This document shows positions 33,199 to 44,549 of a stretch of 64,000 nucleotides of DNA, piece after piece (within the stretch, counting starts at the first letter, position 1; each line of letters starts with the position of its first letter). Position numbers and translations under genes: made by a program. Location of the stretch: NCBI GenBank assembly GCA_027924585.1, contig BSBM01000826.1:11067501-11131500 (forward strand), written 5' to 3'. The notes below the pieces were generated by a model. That model worked only from the letters and a program-made list of their open reading frames with translations, was not told where the DNA came from and searched no databases. The DNA is from Larix kaempferi. Lineage: Eukaryota; Streptophyta; Pinopsida; Pinales; Pinaceae.

Positions 33199-34264
33199 CA
33201 TCAGTATCCAGGTTAGCTTGTCCGTAGTCCTCCTGACTGCGCTGCCACATGAACGGTGGCAACGGTGGTATCTCATACCTCGGAGTCATGCACGATGGCG
33301 TCGGTGTCGTGGTATTGCAGAGATCTGGGACCAGGATGGCGTCGGTGTCGTGGTGTTGCGGATTAAAAAACGAGTAATCCTGCATGAATGTTGCAGGCAT
33401 TAGCATTGCACTGCCCGGGAGGTCACTGAACTGAAGGGCTGCAGATGTGGGGGATCCAGAAAGATCTGGGACCAGGTGAGGCAGTGCAGGGTGTAGGTTT
33501 TGATCACTGGTCTCGTGATTAAAACACGAGTAATCCTGCATGGATGTTGCAGGCATTAGCATTGCACTGCCGGGGAGGTCACTGAACTGAAGGGCTGCAG
33601 ATGTGGGGGATCCGGAGAGATCTGGGACCAGGTAAGGCAGTGCAGGGTGTAGGTTTTGATCAATGGTCTGTTGATTAAAACACGAGTAATCCTGCATTGC
33701 ACGACCCGGGACGTTACTGAACTGAAGGGCTGCAGATGTGGGGGAACCGGAGAGCAGAAAATGGTGTTGGGGATGGGGCATGGAGGTTGCAGGCATTAGC
33801 ATTGCACAGCCCGGTACGTCACTGAACTGAAGGGTTGCAGATGGGGGGGAGCCGGAGAGCAGAAAATGGTGTTGGGGCCGGGGCTCGGGGTACGGGCGAG
33901 GATTTAGGGGCTGCGGACGTGGAAGAAGGGGTCTTAGAGTGGTCAGGTGAGAGGAAACGGGACGGGCAGAAGATGGCTGCAGATTGAACTGCGCTTGGGA
34001 TCCATACAATGCTAAGGCCTCACGGTCATAGGCACGGGCGGCCTCTTGGGCGGTGGTGAAGGTGCCAAGCCATTTACGCTTTCCCTTCCCTGGCTCTTTG
34101 ATCTCGGCTACCCATTTCCCCCAGCTACGCTGACGGACTCCTTTGAAGCGAAATTTGTAGTTGTCTGGTCCACCTTTGGTTTTGTTATTCCCATTCACTC
34201 GCCGGGGCTGTGTCTTCGACTTCACTCTACCAATTTTCTCGGCACCGCTCCCTTCGCCTACCAT
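33173..34264 (-). CDS. ABI4: ABI4-like AP2/ERF transcription factor (DREB A-3 type), single exon, 363 aa
   Basis: Nuclear transcription factor; ABI4 proteins bind CE1-like CACC(G) elements in abscisic-acid, sugar and plastid signalling. One AP2 domain lies at residues about 38-96: [40 protein letters not shown] and [10 protein letters not shown]. Val52 and Glu57 occupy the DREB-type positions 14 and 19. Two ABI4 hallmarks flank it: KGGPDN just before and LRPLLPRP at 110-117. A basic N-terminus (KSKTQPRR) may be a nuclear signal. The C-terminal half is made of four repeats starting at residues 136, 171, 216 and 268 ([17 protein letters not shown] and [14 protein letters not shown]), and ends acidic-hydrophobic, [11 protein letters not shown]. 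The frame is intact and has no intron, as usual for this clade. The start was chosen for its position below the TATA box. It is the only intact host gene in the window. Confidence 0.92.
   Translation of the reverse strand: MVGEGSGAEKIGRVKSKTQPRRVNGNNKTKGGPDNYKFRFKGVRQRSWGKWVAEIKEPGKGKRKWLGTFTTAQEAARAYDREALALYGSQAQFNLQPSSARPVSSHLTTLRPLLPRPQPLNPRPYPEPRPQHHFLLSGSPPSATLQFSDVPGCAMLMPATSMPHPQHHFLLSGSPTSAALQFSNVPGRAMQDYSCFNQQTIDQNLHPALPYLVPDLSGSPTSAALQFSDLPGSAMLMPATSMQDYSCFNHETSDQNLHPALPHLVPDLSGSPTSAALQFSDLPGSAMLMPATFMQDYSFFNPQHHDTDAILVPDLCNTTTPTPSCMTPRYEIPPLPPFMWQRSQEDYGQANLDTDDFFMFGSV
33379..33860 (-). repeat. 156-bp coding minisatellite in the ABI4-like gene
   Basis: A unit of 156 bp (52 codons) repeats from about 33379 and 33535; a third unit at 33691 lacks 21 bases and a fourth, more diverged, reaches about 33860. 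All changes in length are multiples of three. Confidence 0.85.
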
Positions 34265-34341
34265 TTTCCCTTCTAGTATTTTTCCCTTATGCTTCTCAAT
34301 CGTTACAAGCGGGGGTGCATTTTATTTCTTTTGGCGCCCAG

Positions 34342-34350
34342 GTTTTATAG
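34342..34350 (-). promoter_or_regulatory. TATA box of the ABI4-like gene
   Basis: Minus strand CTATAAAAC, about 80 bases before the ATG at 34264, giving a predicted short 5' UTR of roughly 50 bases. Confidence 0.6.
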
Positions 34351-34400
34351 ATGAAAACGACGCAAGGGGAGCAGTTGGCCACCCAGCTTTCTCGGTTTAC

Positions 34401-34546
34401 ATCGGCTAACGCACTAAACCCTAGTTTGGCGGCAGTTTGAAAGAATGGGTATAGATTGCCATTGGCTAACGCCGTAAACCCTAGTTGGGCGGCAGTGTGA
34501 AAGAATGGGTTTACATTGCCATTGGCTAACGCAGTAAACCCTAGTG
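34401..34546. repeat. 60-bp tandem repeat with three telo-boxes upstream of the ABI4-like gene
   Basis: Units begin at 34401, 34461 and 34521 (last one partial), each with GGCTAACGC then TAAACCCTAG. The telo-box AAACCCTA occurs at 34416, 34476 and 34536, 150-280 bases before the start codon. Because the period is 60 bases, a 90-codon minus frame (34568-34296) stays open through the repeat and stops 31 bases before the ABI4 ATG. Confidence 0.85.
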
Positions 34547-34569
34547 GGTGCAGTTCATAAGTGATCATG

Positions 34570-35507
34570 ATATCGTTGTCAATTTAGGGTTGTGTATCAT
34601 TAGGCGTGTTTGAACAAATAAGACGAGCAAAGTAGATCATTAATTGCGTCGTTCCGTATGGATCCACTACTTTTGCTTGATGAGAAGCAGAGCACGCGGT
34701 ATTTGTGGAGATTCATCCCCATCGTCTTGGAAATCAAAATATGTTCCGCTGGTAAATTAATAATCAGACACGGCTTCTTCGTTTACAGCTAAACTCATTC
34801 TTGATTATATTTTTGTTCTCACGAACAGCTAAACGGATTCCTTTGGCCTTTCAACTGATCAAGTAATTTGCCGGAATCCTTTGGTCTTCATTTCCATATA
34901 GTAGAAACATGTCCGGAATCCTTATAATACGGCCAGCGTTGGGGCATGGTATTTAAAACCTAGATGAATATCGGTAGGTTTATCTTTTCAAAAAAATAGG
35001 AGATTGAGGAAGGATTCTTCGACTAACATTTGTTGTAGTGAAATTTATTTTTGTTAAATTTAATAACAATTTAATAAACAATAGGTAAACTTTATTATGA
35101 ATCGAAATTTTGCTAATTAGTGGGCTTTTTCAAAACAATAACCAAAAAATATTTATCACACATAACAACCAAAAGAGTAATGACTATGTGACCATGATGT
35201 ATAAACCACAAATCATTACAAGAAACACATTTTTATATCCAAAGAGTAGCATCTTCCTCGAGTAGTAAAAAACATATATAGTGCCCCTCATGGGAATAAG
35301 CTTAGAAACTATCTATATAGAATAAATAAAACTCCACTTTCATTAAGGTCTAGAAGTTCTTTGCTACCGTCATTCAGGTCTAAGAGAGAGAAAGGGCATC
35401 CACCTCCGCATTTAGCTATTTGAAAACATTTACGAAATAGATCCGATCGAATGCCTCAATCAAATCTCTAATCAAATCCTAGAGCCTAGACAAATCAAGA
35501 TTGTTCA
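34570..35507. other. Unassigned upstream region
   Basis: No gene or element motif recognised. It is the distal upstream region of the ABI4-like gene and becomes AT-rich towards 35 kb. Confidence 0.4.
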
Positions 35508-36990
35508 TCACAACTTTCTTTTGTTCCTATCCAATAACCACCTCGAACCTCTAGGCATGAAAAATATGTTAATCCCAAAGCATACAAAAGCATCCATAAG
35601 GAAACTAATGCCAACTTTCCAAGTACCCCTCGTAGCCCCATCGAAAAAATCCCAAGGGATGTCAAAGTCAAGTTTAGTCATTTTAACCTCGAGATTCTTC
35701 TTTACCTTTGTTTGAGCCTTAAACTCCAAATATTGTTTGTAAATAAGATGTGTTGTTACTTCTGGAGGTACCAAACGATCTTCAAAAATAGTAGTATTGT
35801 GCACCCACCGAAAAAATCCCAAGGGATGTAAAAGTCAAGTTTAGTCATTTTAACCTCGAGATTCTTCTTTACCTTTGTTGGAACCTTAAACTCCAAATAT
35901 TGTTTGTAAATAAGATGTGTTGTTACTTCTGGTGGTACCAAACGATCTTCAAAAATAGTAGTATTGTGCACTCACCAAATGCCATTTACAAGAAGGCTAG
36001 GAAAAGCTTTGAGCTCAAAGACCTAAGAGTCCACCCACCACATTTTTAAATAATTTTCCAAGGAAAGACAATCCCATCAATATTTTGGATTTAAATCTTT
36101 CATGGCTTATGTCCAAACTTATTTCACATAACCACAATTGAATCTCAAATGATAAATGAATTCCTCTTCGTGTTTGCACAACACACATTGACTCGGGCCT
36201 ATCCACCCTCTCTTCCAACCATTATCCCAAGTCATACTTTTATTTTTTAAGGTGAGTGAGTACAATTTTTTCTTTGATATCAGAAACTTAATTTTCCACA
36301 ACAATGACCACCACCATACACCATCCCCTTGGAAAGATTCCTCGGAAGTTGCTTCATGCCCAAGCTTTTCTATGAGCACACTTGTTCCTTGGTTCTTTTG
36401 CCAAACCAAGGTGTGTGGAAATTGAGAAAGAACAATAAAATTGAGCTTACAAATCCTCATATAAGCCTACCATAGAACCTCCAGGCTATCATCTAGAGCA
36501 AGATCGAGTGCTTCCTTCTAGTGAAAATATCAATTTTCCTCTACACTTGCATCTCTTAAATGATAAATACCCTGAGAATGAAGGATTTCAATTCACTCCT
36601 CATGAAGAGTGTAGGCATACTCTACCCCTACCAAAGGATCATCCTCAATTCACATACTTCTGCCATCCTCAATTCTCTAAATAGTCCACTTCCCAATCAA
36701 CTAGAATGCATCTATAAATTCCTTTCACACAATAGAACTTGATTTTTCTGTTTTTCAATATAATTGGAACCAATCCACCATAGACATATCTTTCAAATAT
36801 TTGGAGCTCATGCAATTTCCCCATAATGAATCATTATAGAGCATTCTCAAAAGGGTTTTTCCAACCAATACTTCCAAAAAAAGGGGCAAATTTCATAGAC
36901 CCCAACCTCCCATGATTCATCTTTTTTAGACATGCTAGCTTGCTCCATTTGACCAACATAATACCTTCCTTCTATTAAAGATACAACATC
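35508..36990 (-). mobile_element. LINE-B: 3' fragment of a minus-strand LINE
   Basis: Read on the minus strand from right to left: a thumb remnant near 36,820-36,930 (EICPFFWKYWLEKPF, LYNDSLWG), the zf-RVT region at 36119-36460 (WKRGWIGPSQCVLCKHEEEF, then IYHLRFNCGYVK, CX2C...HX4C-like), VHNTTIFEDRLVPPEVTTHL as in plant LINE connectors, and PWDFFDGATRG of a LINE RNase H. Many stops. 5' parts are absent. Confidence 0.7.
35642..35975. repeat. 167-bp tandem duplication inside LINE-B
   Basis: 35642-35808 and 35809-35975 are nearly identical, starting CGAAAAAATCCCAAGGGATG. They duplicate the connector and the start of the RNase H segment. Confidence 0.85.
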
Positions 36991-36999
36991 ATGAGTCAT

Positions 37000-38306
37000 T
37001 CTCCGGGTCAATTGTGTGTGTCATTATTGAGCCTTGTGTATCGACGTAGTGCCTTATAGGAGCTTGAGTAGGAATTAGGAAACTTGGAGAAGAAACTTGA
37101 GTTGGACTCAAAAATGGTTAAGCTTTATGTCTTGAGGAACGTGCTTTGTATGCCAAAGTGATGATGTTGCATAGTCTTGCTAGTCAAGGCTAAGGTCTTG
37201 TGTGTCAAGAGAGATCCTCATGTGTTGAGGTGGTGCCTAATGTGTTGAGGTGATTCTTTGCATGTCGAATCATGTATGTTGTGTGATGTACTACTAACCA
37301 TGGTTGAGTTGTTAAGTCTCCCCTAGGGACTAGCCACCGCTAGAGTGAATTACTTTAGCATTTATTAATTTGGAACGATAGTAGGACAATATGATCACAT
37401 CATTGGGAAAATATCCTTAGTATATTTGATATGATAATTAAGATGGTACATGTGGACCATGCAGATACGACAAGATATAAAGGTAAGATATGATAAGATA
37501 TGAGAGAATTTGAATGGCACATAAAATAATTAATTAAGAGAGAATTTGAATTCTTAAACTTCAGTGAAGACTTCAGTAAATCAAAGGAGAACTCGAATTG
37601 ATCACTACAATGATGTTAACAAGAAAGAATAAGTTAAGAGAGTTAACTAAGTGATAACAAAGAAGATCTAGTTAACTAAGTATTATTGCATGAAAACACT
37701 TATGTTAAACTGAAAGATTACATTGATGTTAAACTAAAAGACGACACTTGAGTTGTGACATTGCATGGCGACACTTAAGTTAGCCACTTAACTAAGTGGG
37801 AAATATTTCAGTTAAGGGGTGAGTTCATTATAAGACTCAATTGAGTGAGTTAATGCACTGCATAAGATGTGGGGCGCTCTTCTTCATGCAAGATTGATAC
37901 ATCGAGATGGAGGGCGAGTTCATCATGAAGTCACGAGATATTTAAATAGAAGTTGATGCATGTGAAGGAAATATAAATATGTTATACACGATTGATGAAT
38001 TCAATGTGAAGTGAATACTCTTCTCCCTTGAAGGAAAGGCGATTCTCTCTCTGCAGGATATTATTCTGATTCTCCCTTCATTATCTTTCATTTTCTTTAT
38101 AATTGCACCAGGGGTGCTTGATGTAAAATAAATTCGCTGCTATCTATCAATATACTAAGGAATCCTTTTGCTGGGGTTTTATCCCTCGAGACATAGAGGG
38201 TTTCCCCAGGGTCAATTCATGTGTCAAATGTGATTCCTTATGTGTATCATTGTTATTTGATTTCAAGTACTATTATATTTTCAAATTAAAGATAACAAAA
38301 TTAACA
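37000..38306 (+). repeat. copia-2: probable 5' LTR
   Basis: The right limit is supported by ATTAACA followed at once by a Met-tRNA primer site. The last 200 bases (CTCTCCCTTCATTATC, GGGGTTTTATCCCTCGAG, GGTTTCCCC) have the look of a copia R-U5 region. The left limit is a guess; no partner LTR was found. Confidence 0.5.
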
Positions 38307-38318
38307 TGCTATCAGATC
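38307..38318 (+). other. copia-2 primer-binding site (initiator Met-tRNA)
   Basis: TGCTATCAGATC matches the copia primer site TGGTATCAGAGC at 10 of 12 positions. Confidence 0.65.
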
Positions 38319-39170
38319 TCAAGGCATGAAAGATCTAAGTTCAACAATCAATATTCAACATACATAGATTCTGAGTGTGCAAAGTACTTGAAGAATTATG
38401 GCCTCAATATTAGTGAGACTGAAAGACCGTCTTGAAGGAACTTCAAACTTCAATACTTGGAAGGCCATAATTCGAAGAAGTGTGATGGGTCAAGGTAAAT
38501 CAATCAGAGTTTGGAGGTGATGCATTCGCCCTCCTTGATTGCATGCTTCTTATGTTCTTCTATTCGATCATTGGCACATGTTCTCATAGTTTCCTTGAAT
38601 ATGGAGGACACTACCATTTGCTTGGGTTCATGTCTTAGGAACATTTTTATGATTTTGGTTTTGCTGGTTCGAAGGAGATCACAAGAAACCATCTATCAAT
38701 TCTTGGAGTTGATTTAACTTCCATTCATCAGAAGTTCAAGTTTGAATAGAAATTAGATCTGATCGGAGCTAGTGCTACCTCAGTTGCTTCGAATCATAGG
38801 TTCCAAAATGTTATTCATATTTTGGGATTTGTTCTCAGCATGTTTGGTTTGAATATAAAGTTCAGGAAACCTCCAGATTCATTTGCATCCACTACAGTAG
38901 AGCTCAAGCACATGATTTTGGAGCATGATCCACTTCTTCCCAAGAGGAAGATACCTCTAGAAATTGAATCAAGCATCACACCTACTTGATTCTTGAGCAA
39001 CAATTTTTGGCGTGTTTCAATCTATCTTCAGGGGGGCGGGTTGTTCCCACTAGGTTTCCCCTCTTTCCTCACATTTTGTTTAGATTGTTGTACAGGGTGA
39101 ACTTTGGTCTCAGTAACCACGACCCTATTTTTTCAATTATTTTTTCCACATAGTCTAGCTTAAGGGGGGT
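38319..39170 (+). pseudogene. copia-2 interior remnant
   Basis: A broken plus frame follows the primer site (MKDLSSTINIQ-like start at about 38328). A later piece near 38,810-38,990 reads FQNVIHILGFVLSMFGL, then HMILEHDPLLPKRKIP. No protease, integrase or RT motif survives. Two purine runs (39030-39040 and 39161-39170, TTAAGGGGGGTTTTGGAATA) look like polypurine tracts, the second leading into a TGTTGGAATATTC-type LTR start. Confidence 0.4.
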
Positions 39171-39205
39171 TTTGGAATATTCTCACCATTATTATCTTGG
39201 TTTTG

Positions 39206-39268
39206 CATGCATTGCATGCAATTTTCATGCACGCATGCATTCCATGCAGCATTGCATGCATCCATGCA
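39206..39268. promoter_or_regulatory. Cluster of seven CATGCA (RY-type) motifs
   Basis: CATGCA occurs at 39206, 39215, 39226, 39234, 39243, 39255 and 39263. This is the core of the RY element bound by B3 factors of the ABI3/FUS3/LEC2 group. The stretch is low in complexity and lies in retroelement-derived DNA, so function is only a possibility. Confidence 0.5.
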
Positions 39269-39270
39269 TC

Positions 39271-40300
39271 AGCAGTGGAGTCTCCTAGCATATACTTCCT
39301 ATTTCCCCCCCCCTTTAGCTTTCTTCTGGTCATTATTATCCCTCCTAGATATTCATGCATCCCTGTTTCTATCAATCGAGTTTCAAATGAGCCCTCCTGC
39401 ACAAATTTAGGAGATCTATCAGTCAGTTCCATGATTTATTGAACCGTGTCCCATTGATTTCTCATCTAACTGACTATAACTCGTAGTTGATTCCTACTGG
39501 GTGTAGGAGCTCCCTCCTTGACAACTAAGAACTAGTATGCGCCCTCGTTGGAGTCTCCTTCCCTATTTTTTTCCCACATGGTTTATTTATGCTCAGTTCT
39601 ACTCTAGTTGACTAATCATTAACCATCAGTGGCCACTTGACCTTATCGGGAGATGGTTCCAATGTAAACTAAGACATGACTTGAGGAGAATTTGAAATCT
39701 CCTAGGGGTATTGAATTCATTCTATTGTATTGTACCATTATTTTTCTAGCTTATAGCTGATGAATGTATCAACAACAATTTTCTCACATCTTTTGAGTTT
39801 ATGAGTGAATTTGATGATACTTCTTGCTAATTCTTCTCTTCAATTAACATAGTGAAATTGTGAGGTTTGAGGAGGGGAAGGATGGAAGAAAAAAAACTTG
39901 AAATTCAAAAGGACACACCGCCTAGTGTAGAGGATCTTACCTCATTCAAAGGCTAAGTGGAAATGACCCAACCAATACACAAACCAACATTGAGACCAAT
40001 TATTCCAAACCTCCCATCAAGAAGAAGTTTTTTCCTACCCTTCTAGACCAACATACCTAATCCATTGTCACAAGTGTGAAGGAACACGAGGCATGGGGGA
40101 GTGTTAATACTCCCTCAGTGATGGATTAGACTTACATGGGTTACATGCATTAAAGCATGTCAAATGTTGGTCATTCCTACAAGGAACTATGCCAAATGTT
40201 TTTCATTCCTCAAAGGAACTATGCCAAATCTTGGTCATTCATGTTTGAAGGTGTTACAACTACATGATATCTTCATGAGAGTTGTCGCGAATAAACTAAG
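39271..40300. other. Unassigned stretch, probably LTR-derived
   Basis: No gene seen. It follows a polypurine-like tract and may be a decayed 3' LTR, but no matching 5' copy was recognised. Confidence 0.3.
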
Positions 40301-40858
40301 GTAGCCAATACCTCTCTTGGCGTTCCCATTTTTAATGAGACATGATATCCAAATAAACTCCATCATTTGATTTGTTATTGATCAACTAAACCATTTTTCG
40401 ATCTTTGAACATGGAAATCTTAATATCTTCTAAAGTAGGAAGATGTACAAAGACTTTTTGAAAGTTTCTAAATGATAATGATCCTTCCTATTCATTTTGA
40501 TTTTGCATTTGTTTGACGATAATAGAGGAATCACCAATCATCATAACTTTCTTTGCATTGTAGCTATACCATAGAGGACATCATATAATTCTAAGTGATT
40601 ATTGATCATTATTCCTTATCCCGAAAGTATCTTTCTTTCCACCCTAGATCGATCGTTTTCTCGATGTTGTAGTTCCAATTAATATTGTGATGGATATCAA
40701 TCCCAAGATATTTGTAGGGTGTCCCTTCCTCTAAGTTGTTATAAAAAATGAGCATATCTGGCCTTAATAGATTTTGTCAGTATTGAAAGTCATGCTTATA
40801 TCATAGTAGAAACCCTTGAGAATTCTTAATTGATTATCAAGATGAGAGGGACATCTTT
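40301..40858 (-). pseudogene. LINE-C: minus-strand LINE RT/RNase H fragment
   Basis: From 40,850 leftwards the minus frame reads LLRPDMLIFYNNLEEGTPYK, then YLGIDIHHNINWNYNIEKTI and DLGWKERYF, the thumb-side pattern of a plant LINE RT ('YKYLGID...NWNY.IEKRI'). Further left, a shifted frame reads MMIGDSSIIVKQMQNQNE, which resembles the RNase H segment. It stops abruptly at the junction with TRG LTR A at 40859. Confidence 0.55.
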
Positions 40859-41647
40859 CCACTGTTAATTTTAGATAAATAAATGGATACTCAGATGCGG
40901 ATAAATTGAGGCACAGAACATGAATCTCAATCTATATGAACGTTCATCTAAGCATATAAGAAAATGACATAATGAAAGGCATAACGAAGAAAGTAAACTT
41001 GCACAAGTAGAGAAAGGGAAAGGGTATAGACTGCAATTTTTAAACAACACATGAATCTTTGATGAAAAATCTGTTCAGTTCTGAGATCTTTATTAATTTC
41101 TAAAAGCCCTTCAAAACACCCGAAATGGGTCTCTCCTTACAGAAAATCCAACCCCTTACATGTTGTAAAATGCATAATTTATACAAAAATTTGACCTCTA
41201 AGCAAACCCTAACTGTATTTTTCTAAAAATAGCTTCTTGGAATAATAAACTAACTAATTTTTTACAAATAAAACAAATCTGGAGCGGTTGCAAAATATCT
41301 CGAGTGAGAGAATATAGAGGAATTTTGAAATTTTCTTCAAACTGCTAATTCCAGGGCTTAAAATCATCCTTATTTTCCACCTGTCGAATATCCTGGAAAT
41401 GAACTTCTATTTGCTATTTCAATGCCCATAAATCTGGATCTTCCTACCACCTATGTTCCTTTTCTTTAACTACCTATTGTTTATGTGCCAACCGCTGAAT
41501 TCTGTCATATATTTTTGCTCATTCCTTTGCCCTCGTCCACTTCATCTTTGACCTGCTGAGCTGTTCTTCGAGCCCTCGGCAATATCCTCAATATAAACTA
41601 TGTTTCCTTTGTCTTTGCATATGATATGCCCTGGATCTTCATTTTCC

Positions 41648-41848
41648 TCAAGTAGCACTCCTTATAAGCAGCAAATCCATTTTGAAAAGAGTCGATAGAC
41701 CATTATGAATCATGAAAGTCCTAAGCTGGTATATCAAGAATTTAAACTTAATCATCAGTTTTTCAGCTTCATTAGCCAAGTCACCATCCTCAAACATCTT
41801 TGCCTCAAAACTAGACTCCGTGTGATTTATTAGCACTACATATCTCAC
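41648..41848 (-). pseudogene. RNL: RNL second piece in LTR A
   Basis: Same fragment as 26831-27082 (EKLMIKFKFLIYQLRTFMIH, NGLSTLF), but a one-base loss near 41,690 shifts the frame after the LF residues. Confidence 0.65.
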
Positions 41849-41859
41849 GTAACCCTTGT

Positions 41860-42339
41860 CTAGGCTCGCATGAAGCTTTCAGGGATGAGCGGAAGTGGCA
41901 CTTCTTCCAATGATTTATTTAGATGTGTAACAATCTCAGAGTTTACAATTTGGGCCACAAAACCCTCTAAAATTTCACCTTGCACCTCAACATGATCTTT
42001 CGTTGCTGGCACTGAAATGTCAGCAATTTTATCCCTAACTTCACACGCTGTTCTTGCAGTACCCTCTTCACAAAGGTCTGAGAAATCAAGTACACTGTCC
42101 CTAAGGCCATCCACAATTACTTGCCGTTGACGAGCAATACCCAATCCAGATAAATACTTTGCTTCTGCTTCACCTTCTGCTCGTTTGATTTGCAAGATTT
42201 TCTCTGCCTCAGCTTTGTCTTTTGTTTCTACCCCCATTCTTGCGGCTGCATTTATTTCATTCATTGCTCTCTTCATAGTTTCATCAGGCTCTATATCAAC
42301 AATGAGAGTTTGCACTATCTGAAATCCATAGTTTTTCAT
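41860..42339 (-). CDS. Intact HIR-RNL chimeric ORF in LTR A (159 codons)
   Basis: An open frame from ATG (42339) to stop (41860). Residues 1-87 are HIR ([50 protein letters not shown]). Residues 88-159 are tRNA ligase RNL ([54 protein letters not shown]). The HIR part covers the C-terminal SPFH/coiled region without membrane-targeting N-terminus; the RNL part lacks the nucleotidyl-transfer lysine motif. Of the four LTRs with this region, only this copy is open across the whole fusion. The ATG is internal to HIR, so the start may simply be the first Met of the captured piece. Whether it is translated is unknown. Confidence 0.6.
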   Translation of the reverse strand: MKNYGFQIVQTLIVDIEPDETMKRAMNEINAAARMGVETKDKAEAEKILQIKRAEGEAEAKYLSGLGIARQRQVIVDGLRDSVLDFSDLCEEGTARTACEVRDKIADISVPATKDHVEVQGEILEGFVAQIVNSEIVTHLNKSLEEVPLPLIPESFMRA

Positions 42340-42469
42340 AACCTTTTAACTAAAATCGTGGTTTTCTTTCTCCTAATTCTGCAAATGAATGGCGTTAGGG
42401 TTCTCGGAATTTTTAGAGAAAAGTATGAACAAAAAAATAAGATGACCCTCTTTTATTCCCCACAAAAAT

Positions 42470-42756
42470 AACTGAGGTGGTACCGCACGGCCTTTGCAGT
42501 GCTAGGTGTTTCTTCACTATCACTGGGCAATGATACCTTGGAGCTATCCTTCCTTGTATTGTATCTACGTGAATGCACCCGGATCTTTGACTTCAATCAA
42601 TAGACATCTGAGGCATCGCCGGAAGACTTCCAAATGAATTTGTTATAGGTTGAGGTATTGTAACCATTATATTCTGCTAAGTGGGTTGTCCAAATGTGCT
42701 TTGCCGAAAAGCTGGAATTGATACGCCACCCAAACCATCAGAAGCAGCTAACGAAG
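42470..42756 (-). pseudogene. NUP98: NUP98 fragment in LTR A
   Basis: Same fragment as 27720-27990; reads GVSIPAFRQSTFGQPT, stop, QNIMVT. The shared TAG in all copies means the stop arose before the LTRs multiplied. Confidence 0.6.
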
Positions 42757-44549
42757 TGCTGAAAAGATACTCATCTCATGTAAAATCCTGTATCCTGGCT
42801 GCGACTGGCCAAATTTACCAAACTTCGACGACCTTCCGAAAGCTTTCTGTATCTTATCAGGCTTTGGATTGTAAACAAACAATTCGTATTTCACAGGTAA
42901 CTCAACAGCAGAAATTTCTTCGACGGTGGCTGATTGCTGGCTTGACTCATTCATGAGTAGCCTAAAAAGGATCTGCCCGTATCCATGTTAGCTCAGAAAA
43001 CTCGGTCACCAGTCAAGTTTTTTACACGTAGCTGAAGGACCCATCATATGTTGCAAGTTTTAAATACCCATTATGGCTGAAACCCTAATTTTCTTCTTTT
43101 GCCGAACGAAATCTCACAAATCTTTGCGCCACTACCTCTGAATGTGAAAGAAATGAGATAACATCGTGCTAGGGGAAGCATTGGGACAGAGTCGACGAGC
43201 TTGTGGTAAACTAGTGTCAGGGTTTTGTCATTCTGTTATAAACAATAAAATGCCAAAAGAGGATACCACTTCCCCTTTTTATACTCCCGCCAATGGTTTG
43301 TCTTTCTAAAAATGGTATCGCATGGCCCATTTAGTGGTCTTCAATAGCACTTTTAAATATGCTGGCGAATCAAGAACGTACACGTTTGATGGTGTTCTTC
43401 TCACCGCACCGACTTCATCTCCTATACACCGAGCATTTTGTAAATGTGGTGTCATGTGGACCGTTGATCCATTTTAAAACTTCTCCATTTGACCTCGTTA
43501 CGTGTCAGCATGGGAATCAAGGATTTGAAAATGCAGCAGTCGCAACAACCTCTCCTCTACATAGCTTTTACACTTCGAAGAAAAACCTGGGCGCGCCAAA
43601 TACGTTTTATACATGTTTTCAGTCTCGGCCTTTATCCTACATGCAAAATGAAAGAATGTCTTATACTCCTTATATATCCGATGGCTCACTACATATCTCA
43701 AGTAACAAACGGGAAAATCTTTGGCGTTGAAGGATAAATGATGCTTTAACCCTCATGGCTTCGGCGCTTGGTCTCATGGTGAAGCCCTCGATGCTGGGAA
43801 CATACCTTTTGCTCCATTTTAATTCGACACTTTGGCCCAATATAAAGAATACAACAAACCTTTTTTTTTTATAAAGTCTCCTTACTTCATAAAATTGATT
43901 TTTTGGCTAAAAATTAAAATATCAAAAACCTTCAAAAAGCCTTAACTTTTGGAAAATAGAATATTGAAGCTTTTCCTCTTCATAAAACCTCCAATTATGC
44001 CCAAATTGTGAAAACCTTTCTCCATACTTAGTCTCTTTTTGGTCTTTAGCCAATAAAAATATTAAACACTTCTCTTCGTAAGTTTTGGCTTAGGTTAAAA
44101 GCTGTCAAGGCTGCTTTCGACTTGGGTTTTAAAATTTTTCTAGGTCCTTTATAAAAGCCTTAGTTCGCAAATACCTAGGACCATTTTTTTTTCTACAACT
44201 TAAGACAAATCGCTCTTTCTCGGGCATGCTCGAAACCCCCCGTCATTGAGAATTATTTTATGCTAACAACTGGCTCCTAATGGGGATGATGTCCTCCCAA
44301 CAAGTCAGCAAAGAACAATGTAGACCATGTGCCTGACCATTGGGTGGCTCCCAATCCCGAAAACTGCAACCTGCAACCTGTAACTGATCCTTCATCCAAA
44401 AACTGTAGCTGAAAACCGATAATTGCTGAACACTCAAACATACATGCTGGAACTAAACTGAAAACAACGTTGTACATACTGAAAAAAATGTTTGTTGGGC
44501 AAACTTATTCATCCTACCTACCCTACTCTGCTGAAACGCGACTGCTGAA

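Larger units (their letters stand above)
40859..44268 (-). repeat. TRG LTR A (first ~410 bp of plus-strand left end missing)
   Basis: Collinear with LTR 1 from 26091 onward; ends TATGCTAACA at 44268. The left side abuts a LINE fragment. It is followed by interior 1. Confidence 0.85.

Noticed and set aside
33218-34409. Plus-strand ORFs over the ABI4-like gene
   Set aside because: GC-rich antisense frames of a confirmed AP2 coding sequence.
39042-39060. 3' LTR of copia-2 starting TGTTCCCACTAGG after a purine run
   Set aside because: It does not match any part of the proposed 5' LTR at 37000-38306.
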